Part shown: piece after piece, positions 12,228 to 24,219 of the stretch | Layout of the letters: every line of letters begins with the position of its first letter | Numbering within the stretch: position 1 is the stretch's first letter | Source: Cliona cf. orientalis | Lineage: Eukaryota > Porifera > Demospongiae > Clionaida > Clionaidae | Assembly (NCBI GenBank): GCA_963930775.1 | Contig: OZ005692.1 | Location: 8,666,135-8,730,134, forward strand | Direction: 5' to 3' | Length of the DNA stretch: 64,000 nucleotides | The notes under the pieces: generated by a model | The model's input: only the letters and a program-made list of their open reading frames with translations | The model's database searches: none | Told to the model about the DNA's origin: nothing | Position numbers and translations under genes: made by a program

Positions 12228-13229
12228 ATAATATTGTATTATTGTTGGAGCACAGTTGGATGTACCTTGGTCCAGAAAAAAAAGAAGTTGTAGCTAGTTC
12301 TAAGCATTTTATAAATAACAATGAATAGGCAAACCATAATATCAGGTCACCATGGTATGTATAGTTTCATGCCCGGCCTCTGTCCCCACGAAATTAGTCA
12401 GCTAGGTGGCATTGATGAAATTAATGACAATCATGAGCTACCCCGAGGGCTCTAAAAAAAGAACACTAACAAGTATAAAAAACAATTGAATAAAATTGAA
12501 GGATGAAGTAGGGATGGTAGTGCCAAAAAATACACAAACAAGAGTTGTAGGGATAACGTATCACACCAACTATACATCCCTACGCTTGCTTTTTGAGTAG
12601 CCGTGCACACACATAATATTATTATATTATATGGGGCACATGCAGGAATGGAAAATCAATACCGAAAGCCCATGGATAGCGATACTTTACACACTAAATC
12701 AGAAGTGTATGATATTAATTATCGAGAAAAGCAAGCGTAGAGATGTATAGTTGGTGTGATACGTTATCCCTACAACTCTTGTTTGTGTATTTTTTGGCAC
12801 TACCATCCCTACTTCATCCTTCAATTTTATTCAATTGTTTTTTATACTTGTTACACAATAAAACCATAGCTGATAAACTGAAAGGAAGAGATGCGTTTAT
12901 ATACTTCTGAAATCCATATCATACCAGTGAGCCTTTGTTCCTCACTGCTTATGATTGTATTAAAGATGTTGTAGTTATCTCCACTGTTTCTCAACATGCA
13001 TATTATGCACACATCCATACGTATCTAAAGTCATAAAAAATATCCAAAACCACATCACTTAATATACAAAAAAATTGCATTTGAGACACCACCTTCTTTG
13101 AATACAGGAAATCTTTATGAAGTGTTATCACAAGGACAGAAACTGTCAAGGTGGGTGTGTCCTTGTGTATATCATCAATTTTATGATAGTTTCATTGTTT
13201 CCTGCATCCAGATCCCCAACTTGAGCTTC

Positions 13230-14200
13230 TAGTTCTGTCAGTAAGATTAGATTTGAATAATTTTAAGCTTAATTTGTGCCTTTTTTACCGCCCTTCGAGC
13301 TCTGGCAGTCAATTATCTGATACTTCAGTTTCTTATTTTAATTTAATCTGTGTAAGTTCTTTTTCGACATTGGTGACTTTAATATTAATTTTTCAGACTC
13401 ATCTCGTCCTTACTATAGCATGCTTCAGTCAATAATGTCACTTTATTCTTTATCTCAGCATGTCTCTGGTCCAACACGTACATACTCACTACAGTGGTGC
13501 CACCTCAACCATTGACCTTATTTTACGAATGAGGATTCACTATTGCACACCTGCAAGACTATACCGCCCCTGTCAAACTCTGATCATTTTAGTGTTCAAG
13601 CGATTGTGAATAAGAAGGTTTATAAACGCCGGTGCAGGACCAAGGGCCAAAAAATCTGGAGGTATATACATATGCTGATTGGGACAGTGCCTGTGAGGCT
13701 ATTGATAAAGCAGATTGGGATTCTATAATTATGACTGAAAACGTAGATGATGCGTGGAAAGCTTGGCTACAGCAATTAATGCAATTTATGTCAATTATGA
13801 ACCAGTTCATACCCAATTGTTCTCTGCAAAATATTAGACAAAACCTGCCCTGGCTCACAAAGTCTAGATCTCTGATTAAGTCGATTAAGAAACGAAATCT
13901 GCTCTATAAAAGAGCGAAGAAATCTGGCAGCTTCATCAGTTACAAGCTAGCCGCAATAAGACTCTAGCAGACATCCAATCAGCTAAACTTGCCTAGCTAC
14001 TTCTGTAAATTAAATCCACGGGATCCAAAGAAATTTTGGAAAGCTGTCAAGTGCGTCAACAAAAGACCCAACTCGATGCCAAAACTAACTTTTGGTGACA
14101 CAACTGCAGTAACAGAAAATGAGAGAGCAAACCTCGTAAACTCACTCATTCTTCAACAAGTCCAGGTGCTGATCCAGAAATTTTGCATGAAAGGTGTCTG
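13230..14200 (+). pseudogene. Degraded non-LTR retrotransposon (LINE) fragment
   Basis: Fragments in shifting plus-strand frames match the end of an APE-type endonuclease and the linker to reverse transcriptase: FYRPSSSGS, then SGATSTIDLIL, then SNSDHFSVQAIV, then a run with NLPWLTKSRSLIKSIKKRNLLYKRAKKSG and DPKKFWKAVK. Stops and frameshifts break it, and the reverse transcriptase itself is absent. Present only in copy A of the duplication. The clade is not determinable. Confidence 0.65.
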
Positions 14201-14204
14201 ATAG

Positions 14205-14369
14205 GGAGCATGGTACTCGTTCCAAAGTATTCCAGCTAGCTACTATACATCTTCTCAGTGTACGTCACTGGTCTCAAGCAAGTTCAGTTGCGAGTGGAAG
14301 GAAAGCTGATTGCCATATCCAACATCACTGCCTGGCCTGTGATGGATGGTAACTATCAGAGTGTGCTTA
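14205..14369 (+). pseudogene. Inverted fragment of the GH28-like gene
   Basis: On the plus strand, 165 bp match the start of the GH28 long exon (TVLVPKYSS..., VQLRVEGKLIAISNI, AWPVMDGNYQSV), opposite in orientation to the parent genes. It sits directly after the LINE remnant and ends abruptly in unrelated sequence, so it is a rearranged piece rather than a gene. Confidence 0.8.
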
Positions 14370-14469
14370 TTATTACTCGGCTAATAGTACTAGTTGTAAT
14401 AATATTAAATTAATATTAATTTTATAAAGGTTATTAAAATTAGATTGTAGAGTTTGCGCGTGCGCACAA

Positions 14470-14870
14470 AAATGCTGAGACGGTTGCAATTGACAGAACC
14501 ACACCCATTGTATATAAGAAGACGATCGCTGTCACTGTGTCATGACATGTACAGTCTGCCGCGGCCGTTAAATTTACCTTCATCATAAACTAATATCGTT
14601 GTTTAGTCTAGTCTAGCGATAAACCAGACCGCCGGCTGGAACTCTGGCCCGAGGTGAGTGTCCTGCGTTTTCAAACTTGTATTCTATGGTTACATGTATA
14701 ATATATAAGCCAGTCTATAGCTACATCATATTAAATTTGGTTGTATTACACAATAAAAGTTAAAACCATAGCTGATAAACTGAAAGGAAGGGATGCATTT
14801 ATAATATATACTTCTGAAATCCATACCAGTGAGCCTTTGTTCCTCGCTTATGATTGTATTAAAAAGTACA
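14470..14870. repeat. Second local copy of the GH28 upstream region
   Basis: Resembles 10250-10531 followed by 12851-12955 (the same unit split by R2) and 41030-41400 in copy B. This shows that the region between GH28-A and the Roc gene was locally duplicated in copy A. Confidence 0.75.
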
Positions 14871-14986
14871 ACGCCAAAAAAATTATTCAGAATCGCACTT
14901 GGCGCTCCCATTAGAACATTTAAGAATTACTTAAGTTGCCAGTTTCATATCTCTGACTGTATTTTGTGCTATAATTAGAATGATAA

Positions 14987-15392
14987 GGCCACTCCAAATT
15001 GATTGCTTGTTTATCGGGCCCAACCAACCCTAAATTTGGTATTTCAATTTACAAATGAAAATTTTTGGATAATTAGAAAACAGATATAAGCATGTGCCTA
15101 AGAGAAACAGAGAGAAAGAAAAGATGGCTGCCGCTAGCAGTTATGCGTGGCCCAGTGTGGTGGTTTATAGGGGAGCTACGGTAGCGAAGAGGCGAATAAT
15201 CGTAAAATGCGATTGGAGTGACAATTTCGGTGCCTTATTGGAGAAGCTGGGTCACGTTTTGTATGTATTATGTACGACATCACATCCTTTTATAATGATA
15301 TTCATATTTCTGTTTTCTTTTTTAAGGCTACCTACCGACCCTAAGTTTTTGAGAAGGTAGCCCGATGAACAGCTTATCAATTTGGAATGGCC
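14987..15392 (+). mobile_element. Harbinger-type MITE, copy A (TSD TAA), with a small open frame
   Basis: Ends GGCCACTCCAAATTGA / TCAATTTGGAATGGCC flanked by TAA on both sides (14984-14986, 15393-15395). A sibling at 32263-32517 is flanked by TTA, so duplications follow the TWA pattern of PIF/Harbinger. Inside, 15124-15260 reads MAAASSYAWPSVVVYRGATV..., about 46 residues before a possible donor. The copy at 41523-41939 has a stop in that frame. Confidence 0.68.
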
Positions 15393-16667
15393 TAATAATA
15401 TTATACAATGCCAAGTGGCACTAACATTAGAGCGGTGCTGTAATTAGAACTTTTATGGTATATTATGACCATCTTCATGTTACCATGAAATGGCAGTCGT
15501 TTCCATACTTATCTTGCGGTATTAAAATTCTAGTTGTTTGGGAAACAGTATGAAAAGAATTATAATGTACATGTACATGTACGCACTTGACATTCTATAG
15601 CTGTTCTTCTGATGAAAAAGTGGGTCTCTGAAATAAAACCGAATTACCAAGAGAAGTTGCAACCCAAGCACATCTACCTACCTACGTGTAATTTGAGTCT
15701 GGACAGATTTTGGAAACTGAATTGATCAACGAGGTAAACTTTAATAATGTAGTGTGGTCCTTAGAACTTAAAATTAATTAGTTAGTGAAGATTTGTATAC
15801 GGGTTGATAACCAGACCAAAGGTAGTTAGGTGATGTATGTACTGTACCCTGTAATTTGGATGTGTGTGTTTTTGACCTGGCCGTCCTCCTACATACTTGA
15901 GTCTTATCAGTCCTAGTGAAGCCCAATCAAGTGGCTAGTACACTGTAACTGCATGGCATGGCGGGAGGGTGTACCACATGCTACATGTGCAATGTTATAC
16001 TAGTAATATTATTATCATGATGCTAAAATTAATTAATACACTATCCGCTTTCATTGGGCTTGACTATATATGTTAGTGTGTCTCTGGCCCTCAACCAATG
16101 CCAGGCATAGCTTGTGGTTTATTGCCACCCACACACATCAAGAAGAGTATGAGGAAATGGCCTAATATGGACTAAACCATTCATAACAATAATCACTGTG
16201 CCATACTAGTTGTATTATTACTACCAACCACACAGGTAGTACATACATGTATACATTCGTAGTGCAGGCTAGCCTTAGTTTTTTGTTTAATGCTAGCTAT
16301 AACAAACCAGACCTCTGTTACAAGCACTTATGCTTCCCTATATGCTGCTGATACTGTATAACAGGAAACTTATTGAGGGAAGAAAACTTGAGCGGATTAG
16401 TAGGAATAGAGCATTTTGCAGAGAAAACTTTCGTGGAATCATAAAATAATTACATAAATGGGTGTTGCATGGCTAAAATTTCGTGGATTAAAAATATATT
16501 GTCCCCTGAAAGTTCCCGCTATATCATGGTACACCCTAAGTACATGGGTTTTGTACTTGGCTTTAAGTATGGCTTCATTATGCTACAAGTGCTATCATTG
16601 TTTGTGTAGGCTGGTGGTGTAGTCATTGTCCCAGGAGGTGGGCGTGTCTGATAGAGATCATCCTACA

Positions 16668-16717
16668 ATGGCTGAGGGAGGGAGAAAGAAAGGTGAGTCA
16701 AAAGCTGGGAGAAGACT

Positions 16718-16766
<49 letters not shown>

Positions 16767-19700
16767 TCACCCTTGATTATGGTATGTACGTTAGATGAAC
16801 AATAATTATTATGTAAAGGTTTACCCCCAAGGAAATACAAACAGCTGTTCCCTATCCCACTCCCCCCCCCCCCCAACCAATAAAATCCTAAAATTTAATA
16901 CTGATTCTTACGTCCTGTTGCTATGTGCAATATTAGCCATATTGCATTGGTAACTGTGCAATGTGAGTAGCCTCAGGTAAATTTACTGTGCAATATTAAA
17001 TACCGCAGGCCTTGAACAATAAACATATTGGTAACAATAAAAGTAAAACTATCAATGGAGCGTCTCGTGAGACTAAATGGAACGTATGGCGGGAAAGGTA
17101 GCGGGAGATCGCCAGTTTGAAGTGATGGGCAGAGTTGTCGATCAATCAATCGTAAGTCAACACAGTGTAGCTATGCATATCCAGGTAAGCTTACTGCGTA
17201 GGCACATAGCCTTGTTTTTAGGATAGTCAACAGCTCGAGCTTCATTTCTTGGCTTCTAAGCTTGACGTTGCAGGTCACGCTAACTATTGTAGTTCATCAT
17301 CAAGAATCTGATGGCTGTAGCAAGCTGTGTGGATTTGACCACACCCCTCATCACGAGACGTTCAGAAGTTTTCGTTTGAAAACTTGACTCAGAGAGCGGC
17401 TTTGTCCGTTTTGAGTAAGATAGCCTTGCCTTTTCTTTCTTTTTTAGTGTTCTATGCATATCTATGGTAGCTATGCCCACGGGATATAAATCATGCGCAC
17501 TCAGGATGCTATGCCTGGCATTTATTGCTTTGCGCCCTCGTGCTTCGGTGCAATAAATGCCATTCCTTACCTCGTGCCCGTGATATAACTATTACTTATT
17601 GCAAGCAGTAGTGCTTAGTGCATGTTGAGGGAGAGTGGTGCACATTATTCAACATTCCATTGGTGTGCGCATTCTATTCCCATTTGTAACATATATGCGT
17701 GACCACCATGGCCAAAAATTAGAGACTATATTTTTGAAGGTGCTGAATATTTTGAAGGCTAAAATTTAGCGGAGGTACAATAATCCTAAATACAGGTCTA
17801 TGTTGCATAATAGTGATTTTTTTTTTATTTAGTGTAGTGCTTAGTGCATATTGACACAGCATTGTTTAATGGAGTGTGTTATCTCTTCCCATTAGTACCA
17901 GCCCTCACTGTGGAGAATATCATGGCAGCTCTGAGAGGGATAGAGGAAAGATGGAATGACATTGGAGGATGGTTATATGTACCAGGGGAAATAAGGCAGG
18001 AAATAAGGAGCCAACATTCCACAGATTCTGATCGACTGAGGGCTGTGATTCTCTATGTCCTCACCCTACATCCTAGATCCAGCTGGAGGTGTGTCATCAG
18101 GGCTCTTCATGAGATGAGGGAACACCAAGTGGCAGAGCGAATACAATATTACTCTGAACCTGTGACAGGTATGCACATCAAAGACATAGCTACCATTCCA
18201 TGTGGTGTGAGATTACTCTCTAATGAGTCTAAAATTGTTGAGTATTATGGCTTGTAATAATTAGCATAACATTATTATTGTTATTATTATTGGTGTATTA
18301 GGCAGTCCAATGACAATAATAATTGCATCTCAAATATAGCACATGCACTAATTATTGATTCCAAAATGTAAAGAAAGCTTCTCACACACAATACAATGGA
18401 AAGATCACCACAATCATCGATAAATAATAGTTTATGGTATAATATACCTTTGTATACTCCAGTGAGCAAAGGGCATGTTTTTCCAATACAGACCCCAACC
18501 TCACTGTGGAGCATGTAGCTGATGTCCTTAGCTTGTTGGAGAGGAACTGGTATGACTACCCTCCGGGAGATGGTTACAGTCTGCATTACCATCTTGGTGT
18601 ACCAGACTCTAAGAGGAATGAGATCAGACGGCAGCACCAGTCACAACAACTTGCGTCACTGTCAGCATACATAGTGCAGTTCATCCCGGGGATCTCCTGG
18701 GCAGTTATAGCTGGATCCTTATACTACTGCTGTGAGGAAAGAGCACTACAGGCAGCAAAAAGATGCACCCAAAGGGAGGAGGGTAAGCTGTGTGCTGGGA
18801 TGACATGACATGTACTTACGTGATCATTAATTTTGTTACCTAGCTAGCAATCAGAGGATGTTAGTCAAACATATCACCAAAATTAATATTATACACTTTT
18901 GATTATCATTGTGTGCTATATAATATTATTAATGCACTGTTGTTGCTGACTCAGTGGGTTGACCTAGATTATGTACACGAGTGTATAGTATTATTGCAAG
19001 CATGCTCTAAATTGTAATGATCAGAATAATTGCTTAATTAACCTCCTCTGGTGATAATGGTATAATTATTATTTCAGTGAGGCCAGGAGCGCTCCTGGTG
19101 AGGTGTGTTCAGGTGACTCACTTCAATGATCTATAGTAGTGTGGATAACTATGAGCCTTGAATCTAAACTCACTAGTACTGTACCCACTTTAGTCTATAC
19201 ACTGATGCTGCATATAGCGGTGATGGTCTCATCAGTTGGCTAGCTGTCAAGGTCACCTATTAAATAATTTTGCTAGTATGTGTATTGTTTTTTTGTAACC
19301 CTCAGTTTGTTTTGTCGATCTTTATTGTTTTATCCAGATTCAACACTGATAGTGCCTCAGCTACTCTCAGCTCTGCAAGGTGGAGCTGACTGGTGGGGGC
19401 TAGGCCGGTGGCTTGGTGTACCTTGGTCCAGACTGAACGTGATGACAGGGAAAGAGTCCATGCTGGAGGAATGGCTGCAGAATCATCCTGCTCCAAGCTG
19501 GAAGCTGGTAGCCTGGGCCCTCTATAGGAGGGGTTATGGCCAACTCACTGGACACAGTATGCTAAAGCAGCTATATGGGAAACATGTTTCTGGTATGTGG
19601 TTGTGTACTGTGATAATTAGTGGAACAATACCACACTAATTGCCTCAAGTAATGATGAGTGTAATGATTTTGATCAGCTCAGACATTGATGGGACTGAAT

Positions 19701-22700
19701 GCATTCATTATAATATTATATCATAATAATTATGCTTGAGTACATAAAGCATCTGCTCTCTGTAGCAGTATGCGTGTGCTTTGTTGACTATCTTTATCTA
19801 CCTCTACATACATGTACTATGCTATAAATTGTATGCATGACAGAAAGCACATGGGGGTGCGGGTTGCGACCAACAAAAAAAAATAGTGTTTGCAATGCTC
19901 ATAGGCTTTATCATACCATATGAAGTAAGTTTTTTGACTATTTCAAAGAATTTGTTGTGCTTATGAGTTGCTCAGATGCATATACATGTAGATCTCGAGA
20001 TATGGCTATTTTCATGTTGACGACAGACAACCTTGATTATACCCTTGCTGCATATGCATGCACTGGGTATCTCAGTATTGCGAATCACAACCATTGTCAA
20101 TGACTCTGATAAAAATGAACACTATAGTGTCTACATGTTTGCTGGAGTATCCTCTTATGAATGCTCTATTTCATGAAGCCCTTCGCTATTTGCATCCCAA
20201 AGCTTTTGTGTAGCTTAACCCTTTCACAGGCAAAGGTGCAATAGGTCATACATACTATTGCTTTAGCATTGAACATAATTCTTTACAAGACTAGATTTAG
20301 CTACCCATAAGGGGTCTGCATAATGCTGGAATAATAGGCATTGTTGTGCTAATCTCATACGCAGCTCCATTCATGCATGCATGCACATACGAGAAAGTAC
20401 CTGGTCAAAAGGGTCACACTTCCTTGTCCTCAAGGTATGTATATTGCAGACCAATCAGATTGCAGAAGCGTGGTCACATGGCATTGGTGGAATGTAATCA
20501 TGAGTGGTCCGTACGTACGCCTGTCTACTCAGCCTATGCACACCGTACAGAAGTGGCAGTCAATTTTCATTTTACGACACCAGAATTGACAATTATTGCA
20601 TTTAAAGCTAGACAGTATGACTCTTTTGACCAGTTCTGGCGCATGATCGAGACTACTGTTGTGCAGGCATGCTGAAGTAATAGGCAGAACTCTGAGCATA
20701 AAAGAATAGCAATTTTTGGAGCATAATTGGTCAAAGCCAAATGGATTATGCATGTACCTTGTGCATGCGTGTGTGGGGGGAGGGAGAAGGAGGGTTGGAG
20801 GCGGTGGGGAGTGGGTTTGGCCGATATTAGTCAGCTCTTGCATAGTAGTTACTATTATTACTAAATTATAAGCTGCTGGCTCAAATATCCATTCGTGTGA
20901 GTTTTAATACTTGTATAATATTACAATTCTGTATGGAATGCTTTTGAATGATCACCATAGACAAGTACCAGGAATACAACAAAGGATTCATTTTCAATCG
21001 CTTATAATATTATTATTAAATTTTCAGCATACACAGTACCTATTCACGAAAAAGTAGAAGCTTGTCGCCAAGCCATCAGAGAAAAGGGAGCTGTCGATCA
21101 AATCATAATGCAAGGAATATTCTTTGGGCTTCCACGATCGGGAAAGACGTCCACAAAGAAACGCTTGACAGGCCAAAAGCCAAGCCTGGAGCAGCCCAGC
21201 ACTGGAGTGGCTGAGGAGGTGACCCGTGTAGAAATAGAGGGCCAGCAACCAATACTAGAGCAGCCCAGCACTGGAGTAGCAGAGGAGGTGACCCGTGTGG
21301 AAATTGAGGACATAGAGAAAACCACAGTGCAGCTTCTGTCTCCGTCAATCTGGAACGAAGTAACAGATCTAAGTGAGGAAGCAGCTATAGTTGTCGAAGA
21401 TGTCACAACTCATTTTACTCAGGATCGTGAGAGTAGTGTGGCGAGTAGAAAGCTAGTGAAACAGATAATGAAATCTCAAGCTACTGCTCCCATTCCAAAC
21501 GTGTTTCAAAGGATCATACGTGATGCAAAGAAATTTTTAGGATCTTATGCTGTGGATATTGTGCCTCCTAGTGCTGACATAGAGCATACCCCTCAGGAGG
21601 AGAGCATCACTGCTTCAAGTGACCCAATGGAAATCTTGGGTTTTGCACTACAAAAGTCTGCAATTGTCAAACATCAAGGACGAATTTTACAGTTCACACT
21701 GTATATCTCTGATGCTGGTGGACAGCCAGAATTCCAGGAGAGTCTGCCAGCTCTTGTTTCAGGTCCCTCAGTCTATTTCCTCACATTCCCTCTCCACAAA
21801 GGCTTGAATGAGAAGATTGCAGTCGAGTATCAACATCCTAGTGGGAGGTCTATTATCCCATTTGAAGCCAGTTGCACAACAAAAGAGATCCTGCTTTCCT
21901 CTTTGGCCAGCATAGCATCGACTAGGAGCTACATTAAACTAGAAGATGGGAAACCAGTCACTCCCAAAGTGCTTTTCATTGCCACCCACAAGGATAAGCT
22001 AGGATCAGAGCAAGATCTCCAAAAGATTGACCAAGAGCTCCAGGAAATTGTCCGCCGAAGCACTATTGCAAAAGAAATGATCGTTTTCTGTTCTGAAAAA
22101 CGAATGGTATTTGCTCTCGACAATACCTCCGATAATGATAAGGATATTCAACAAGTGAGGGATGCTGTTGAGCGGCTCGGTTTGCAGTCTAATGATTACA
22201 AAATTCGAACGCCGCACACGTGGATGTTGTTTGCAGTCACACTACGCCACCTACCAGGCAGAGTGCTCACCATCGAAGATTGCATGCAAGTAGCAAATGA
22301 ATGTGGCATTAAAGATCGTGGTGAATTGGATGATGCTCTCTGGTTCCTTCATCACAATGTCGGAATAGTACGCTACTTTCAGGAAGTTCCTGAGCTCTGG
22401 GATGTCGTCATCAAGGAGCCACAGTACATTTTTGACAAGGTGACAGAGCTAATCATTCAAACATTCACATTTGATAAAATTGGTCCCATTAAGTGTGAAG
22501 AATTTATGAAGATGGGCCTCTTTTCTGCTGATGTGTTCAGCAAATACCTGACCTCAGCTTCAGATACCTTAACTGGTGATCAGTTAGCCATTGCTCTAAA
22601 GCATCTTCACGTCATTGCTCCAATCGAAGAGAATGGCACTATCGTCAAGTATTTTGCTCCCGTTGCTCTGTCTCATGCTGAGCTTCCTCCAGACTCACAG

Positions 22701-23838
22701 TCAGAGGAAATTATCCCTTCTATCAGGATAGCGTTTGGGAGTGGCTTCTGCCCAAAAGGAATGTTTGGAGCACTTCTTGTCAGTCTGATCAAGCAACAGA
22801 AAATTTCACAGCATGACTGCAAGCTGAAGGAAGACAGGATCTACCGAGACCAGATTTGCCTCTCCATTGGACCGTATGACTCATTTCAGTTTTCGCTTTC
22901 TCCAACGTACATCAAAATCGCTCTGAGCTCAACCACTGATCGCAATCGAAAAGTGCCTCTCGGTCAGGTATGCTGTGATGTTCGACGTGAAATTGAAAGC
23001 AGCATTCGTAGCGTCACTGAAACACTCCACTACACTCAGAGAGCATCTCATTCCCTTGCCTTTGCCTGCCCTGAGCCACCTCCACACGACCAGTCACACT
23101 CTGCCACCATCAACTTCTCCCACAAACGAGAGCCTTGCACTATGACCTGTCAACTGACAAGAAAAGTTTACTATGATCTCCCTGACGGACACATGGTCTG
23201 GTTCGATGAGGTAGGTCATTACTTATACCATATATACATGTATATTTATCAGGATTTGTTATTGCATAGCTTGTAAAAGCTAATGTAATACTAATTTTCT
23301 TTTACTATAGAATATTTGTTCACCACCCAAAGCAAGTTGTCCGTCCCAAGCTACTTCAACTGATACAGCTAGCAGTATATCAGGTAGCTACCATAACCTT
23401 GTATAACTAAGTGTTTGAAATAATTTTGTACCTCCTACCTTTATACCATACTTTAAGTACGTGTTTAAAATTTTTTATGTACATGTACTAACCTTCATAC
23501 ATACAGATTTCCCCACTACTTCTTCTGTGCCTAAACTCCATCATCTCAATCGTATTGAGGGCTCTAATGGCAATGGGAAGATCGTGAAGGTGATAAAGCG
23601 GGCAGCAGCCAAGTGGGAGTCAGTTGCTACCAGTTTGCACTTTGAGAGCCATGACATCACTCGCATAAGAAAGGACTATCCCCAACAATCCGTGGATGCT
23701 TGTCGAACAGTATTCAGCGAATGGCTTCAGGATAATGGTCGGAAGCCAACCACTTGGAACACTGTAATTAAGGCTCTGGAAGAAGCTGACTTGTCCGAAC
23801 TCGCTGGCGAATTAAAGATTGTGCTTTCTGCTTCATAA
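16668..23838 (+). CDS. Death-domain x3 / Roc-like GTPase / COR-like / death-domain protein, copy A (intact)
   Basis: Seven exons: 16668-16692, 17896-18168, 18492-18782, 19338-19592, 21028-23210, 23311-23383, 23507-23838; phases agree throughout and give about 1143 residues. Exon 1 encodes MAEGGRKK. Exons 2-4 each encode one death-fold domain (about residues 9-99, 100-196, 197-281; W-L-G-V-P and PSSW/PSW signatures). Exon 5 encodes a Ras-like GTPase: P-loop GLPRSGKTS (315-323), STGV switch I, DAGGQ (510-514, as in Roc) and THKD (601-604), then a long COR-like region. Exons 6-7 encode a linker and a canonical death domain (AAAKWESVATSL, KPTTWNTVIKAL). Known Roc-COR proteins act as GTP-dependent signalling switches and death domains recruit partners, so this is probably a cytoplasmic signalling or innate-immune hub (inference). 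Paralogue at 43221-51897. Confidence 0.88.
16721..16762. repeat. (GA)n microsatellite in Roc-gene intron 1, copy A
   Basis: About 21 GA units just after the first exon; the paralogous run in copy B (about 43273-43302) is shorter. Confidence 0.95.
16911..17598. mobile_element. 688-bp insertion specific to copy A (intron 1)
   Basis: Copy B reads GATTCTTATTGC where copy A is split after GATTCTTA and resumes at TTATTGC, so the insert is flanked by TTA. It contains an 11-bp hairpin GGCATTTATTG/CAATAAATGCC near 17518-17553 and no convincing gene. It may be a Harbinger-like or other non-autonomous element; a deletion in copy B is the alternative. Confidence 0.45.
20345..20665. mobile_element. Old MULE-type MITE copy in Roc-A intron 4
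   Basis: Diverged relative of 29272-29601: shared blocks CCTGGTCAAAAGGGTCACACTTCC, ATGGCATTGGTGGAATGTAAT, GGTCCGTACGTACGC and CTTTTGACCAG. The paralogous position in copy B (about 46195-46500) has it too, so the insertion predates the segmental duplication. Confidence 0.7.
21172..21309 (+). repeat. 69-bp in-frame tandem duplication within the GTPase switch-I region
   Basis: Two units of 23 residues, each with EQPSTGVAEEVTRVEIE, lie directly after the P-loop helix. Both Roc paralogues have the duplication (copy B 49275-49412). Confidence 0.95.
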
Positions 23839-24219
23839 CTGTAAGGATATCTACGAATCATTACTTTTACCGTTTGAGTTATCTTAACGTAAAACTATTA
23901 GCTATGCAAGAATATTTTTATGATTGTTTAATCATAATATTATATGCACACTTTCCCACATTTTGTATTACTATTGCTACGTTAGTTGCAGACAGTCTCA
24001 AAAGTGCAAAATGTTACATCGCACAATGTCACGCATAGTCACGTGCAAGCGCGATTCATGTTTGGTAACTGAACAGCGACTTACAATAATAATAATTATT
24101 ATTATTATCATGGAACACGTGGTGTATACTACACAGTTTTATGTGATCACTCATGCACAGCGTACTCACCATTGTTTGTGTGTATTCACGTGATATTCGG
24201 TATTGATTTATCAAGATGG

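Larger units (their letters stand above)
10531..12850 (+). mobile_element. Helitron-like non-autonomous element, copy R2
   Basis: Same ends as R1 (TCATAGAGTCGG / TATACTTG). Inserted at TTGTA^TTACACAA; the uninterrupted target is present at about 14740-14750 and 41285-41295, so there is no target duplication. After removing two nested MITEs (10711-11121 and 11869-12227, each with a 5-bp duplication) about 1540 bp remain, matching R1 minus its 42-bp insertion. The element therefore exists as two near-identical copies 0.6 kb apart. Confidence 0.62.

Noticed and set aside
17280-17480. Minus-strand 66-codon open frame in the 688-bp insert
   Set aside because: No domain and no homologue in copy B; probably chance.
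20346-20843. Short open frames around the old MITE in Roc-A intron 4
   Set aside because: They fall inside a diverged transposon shared with copy B, in different frames between copies.
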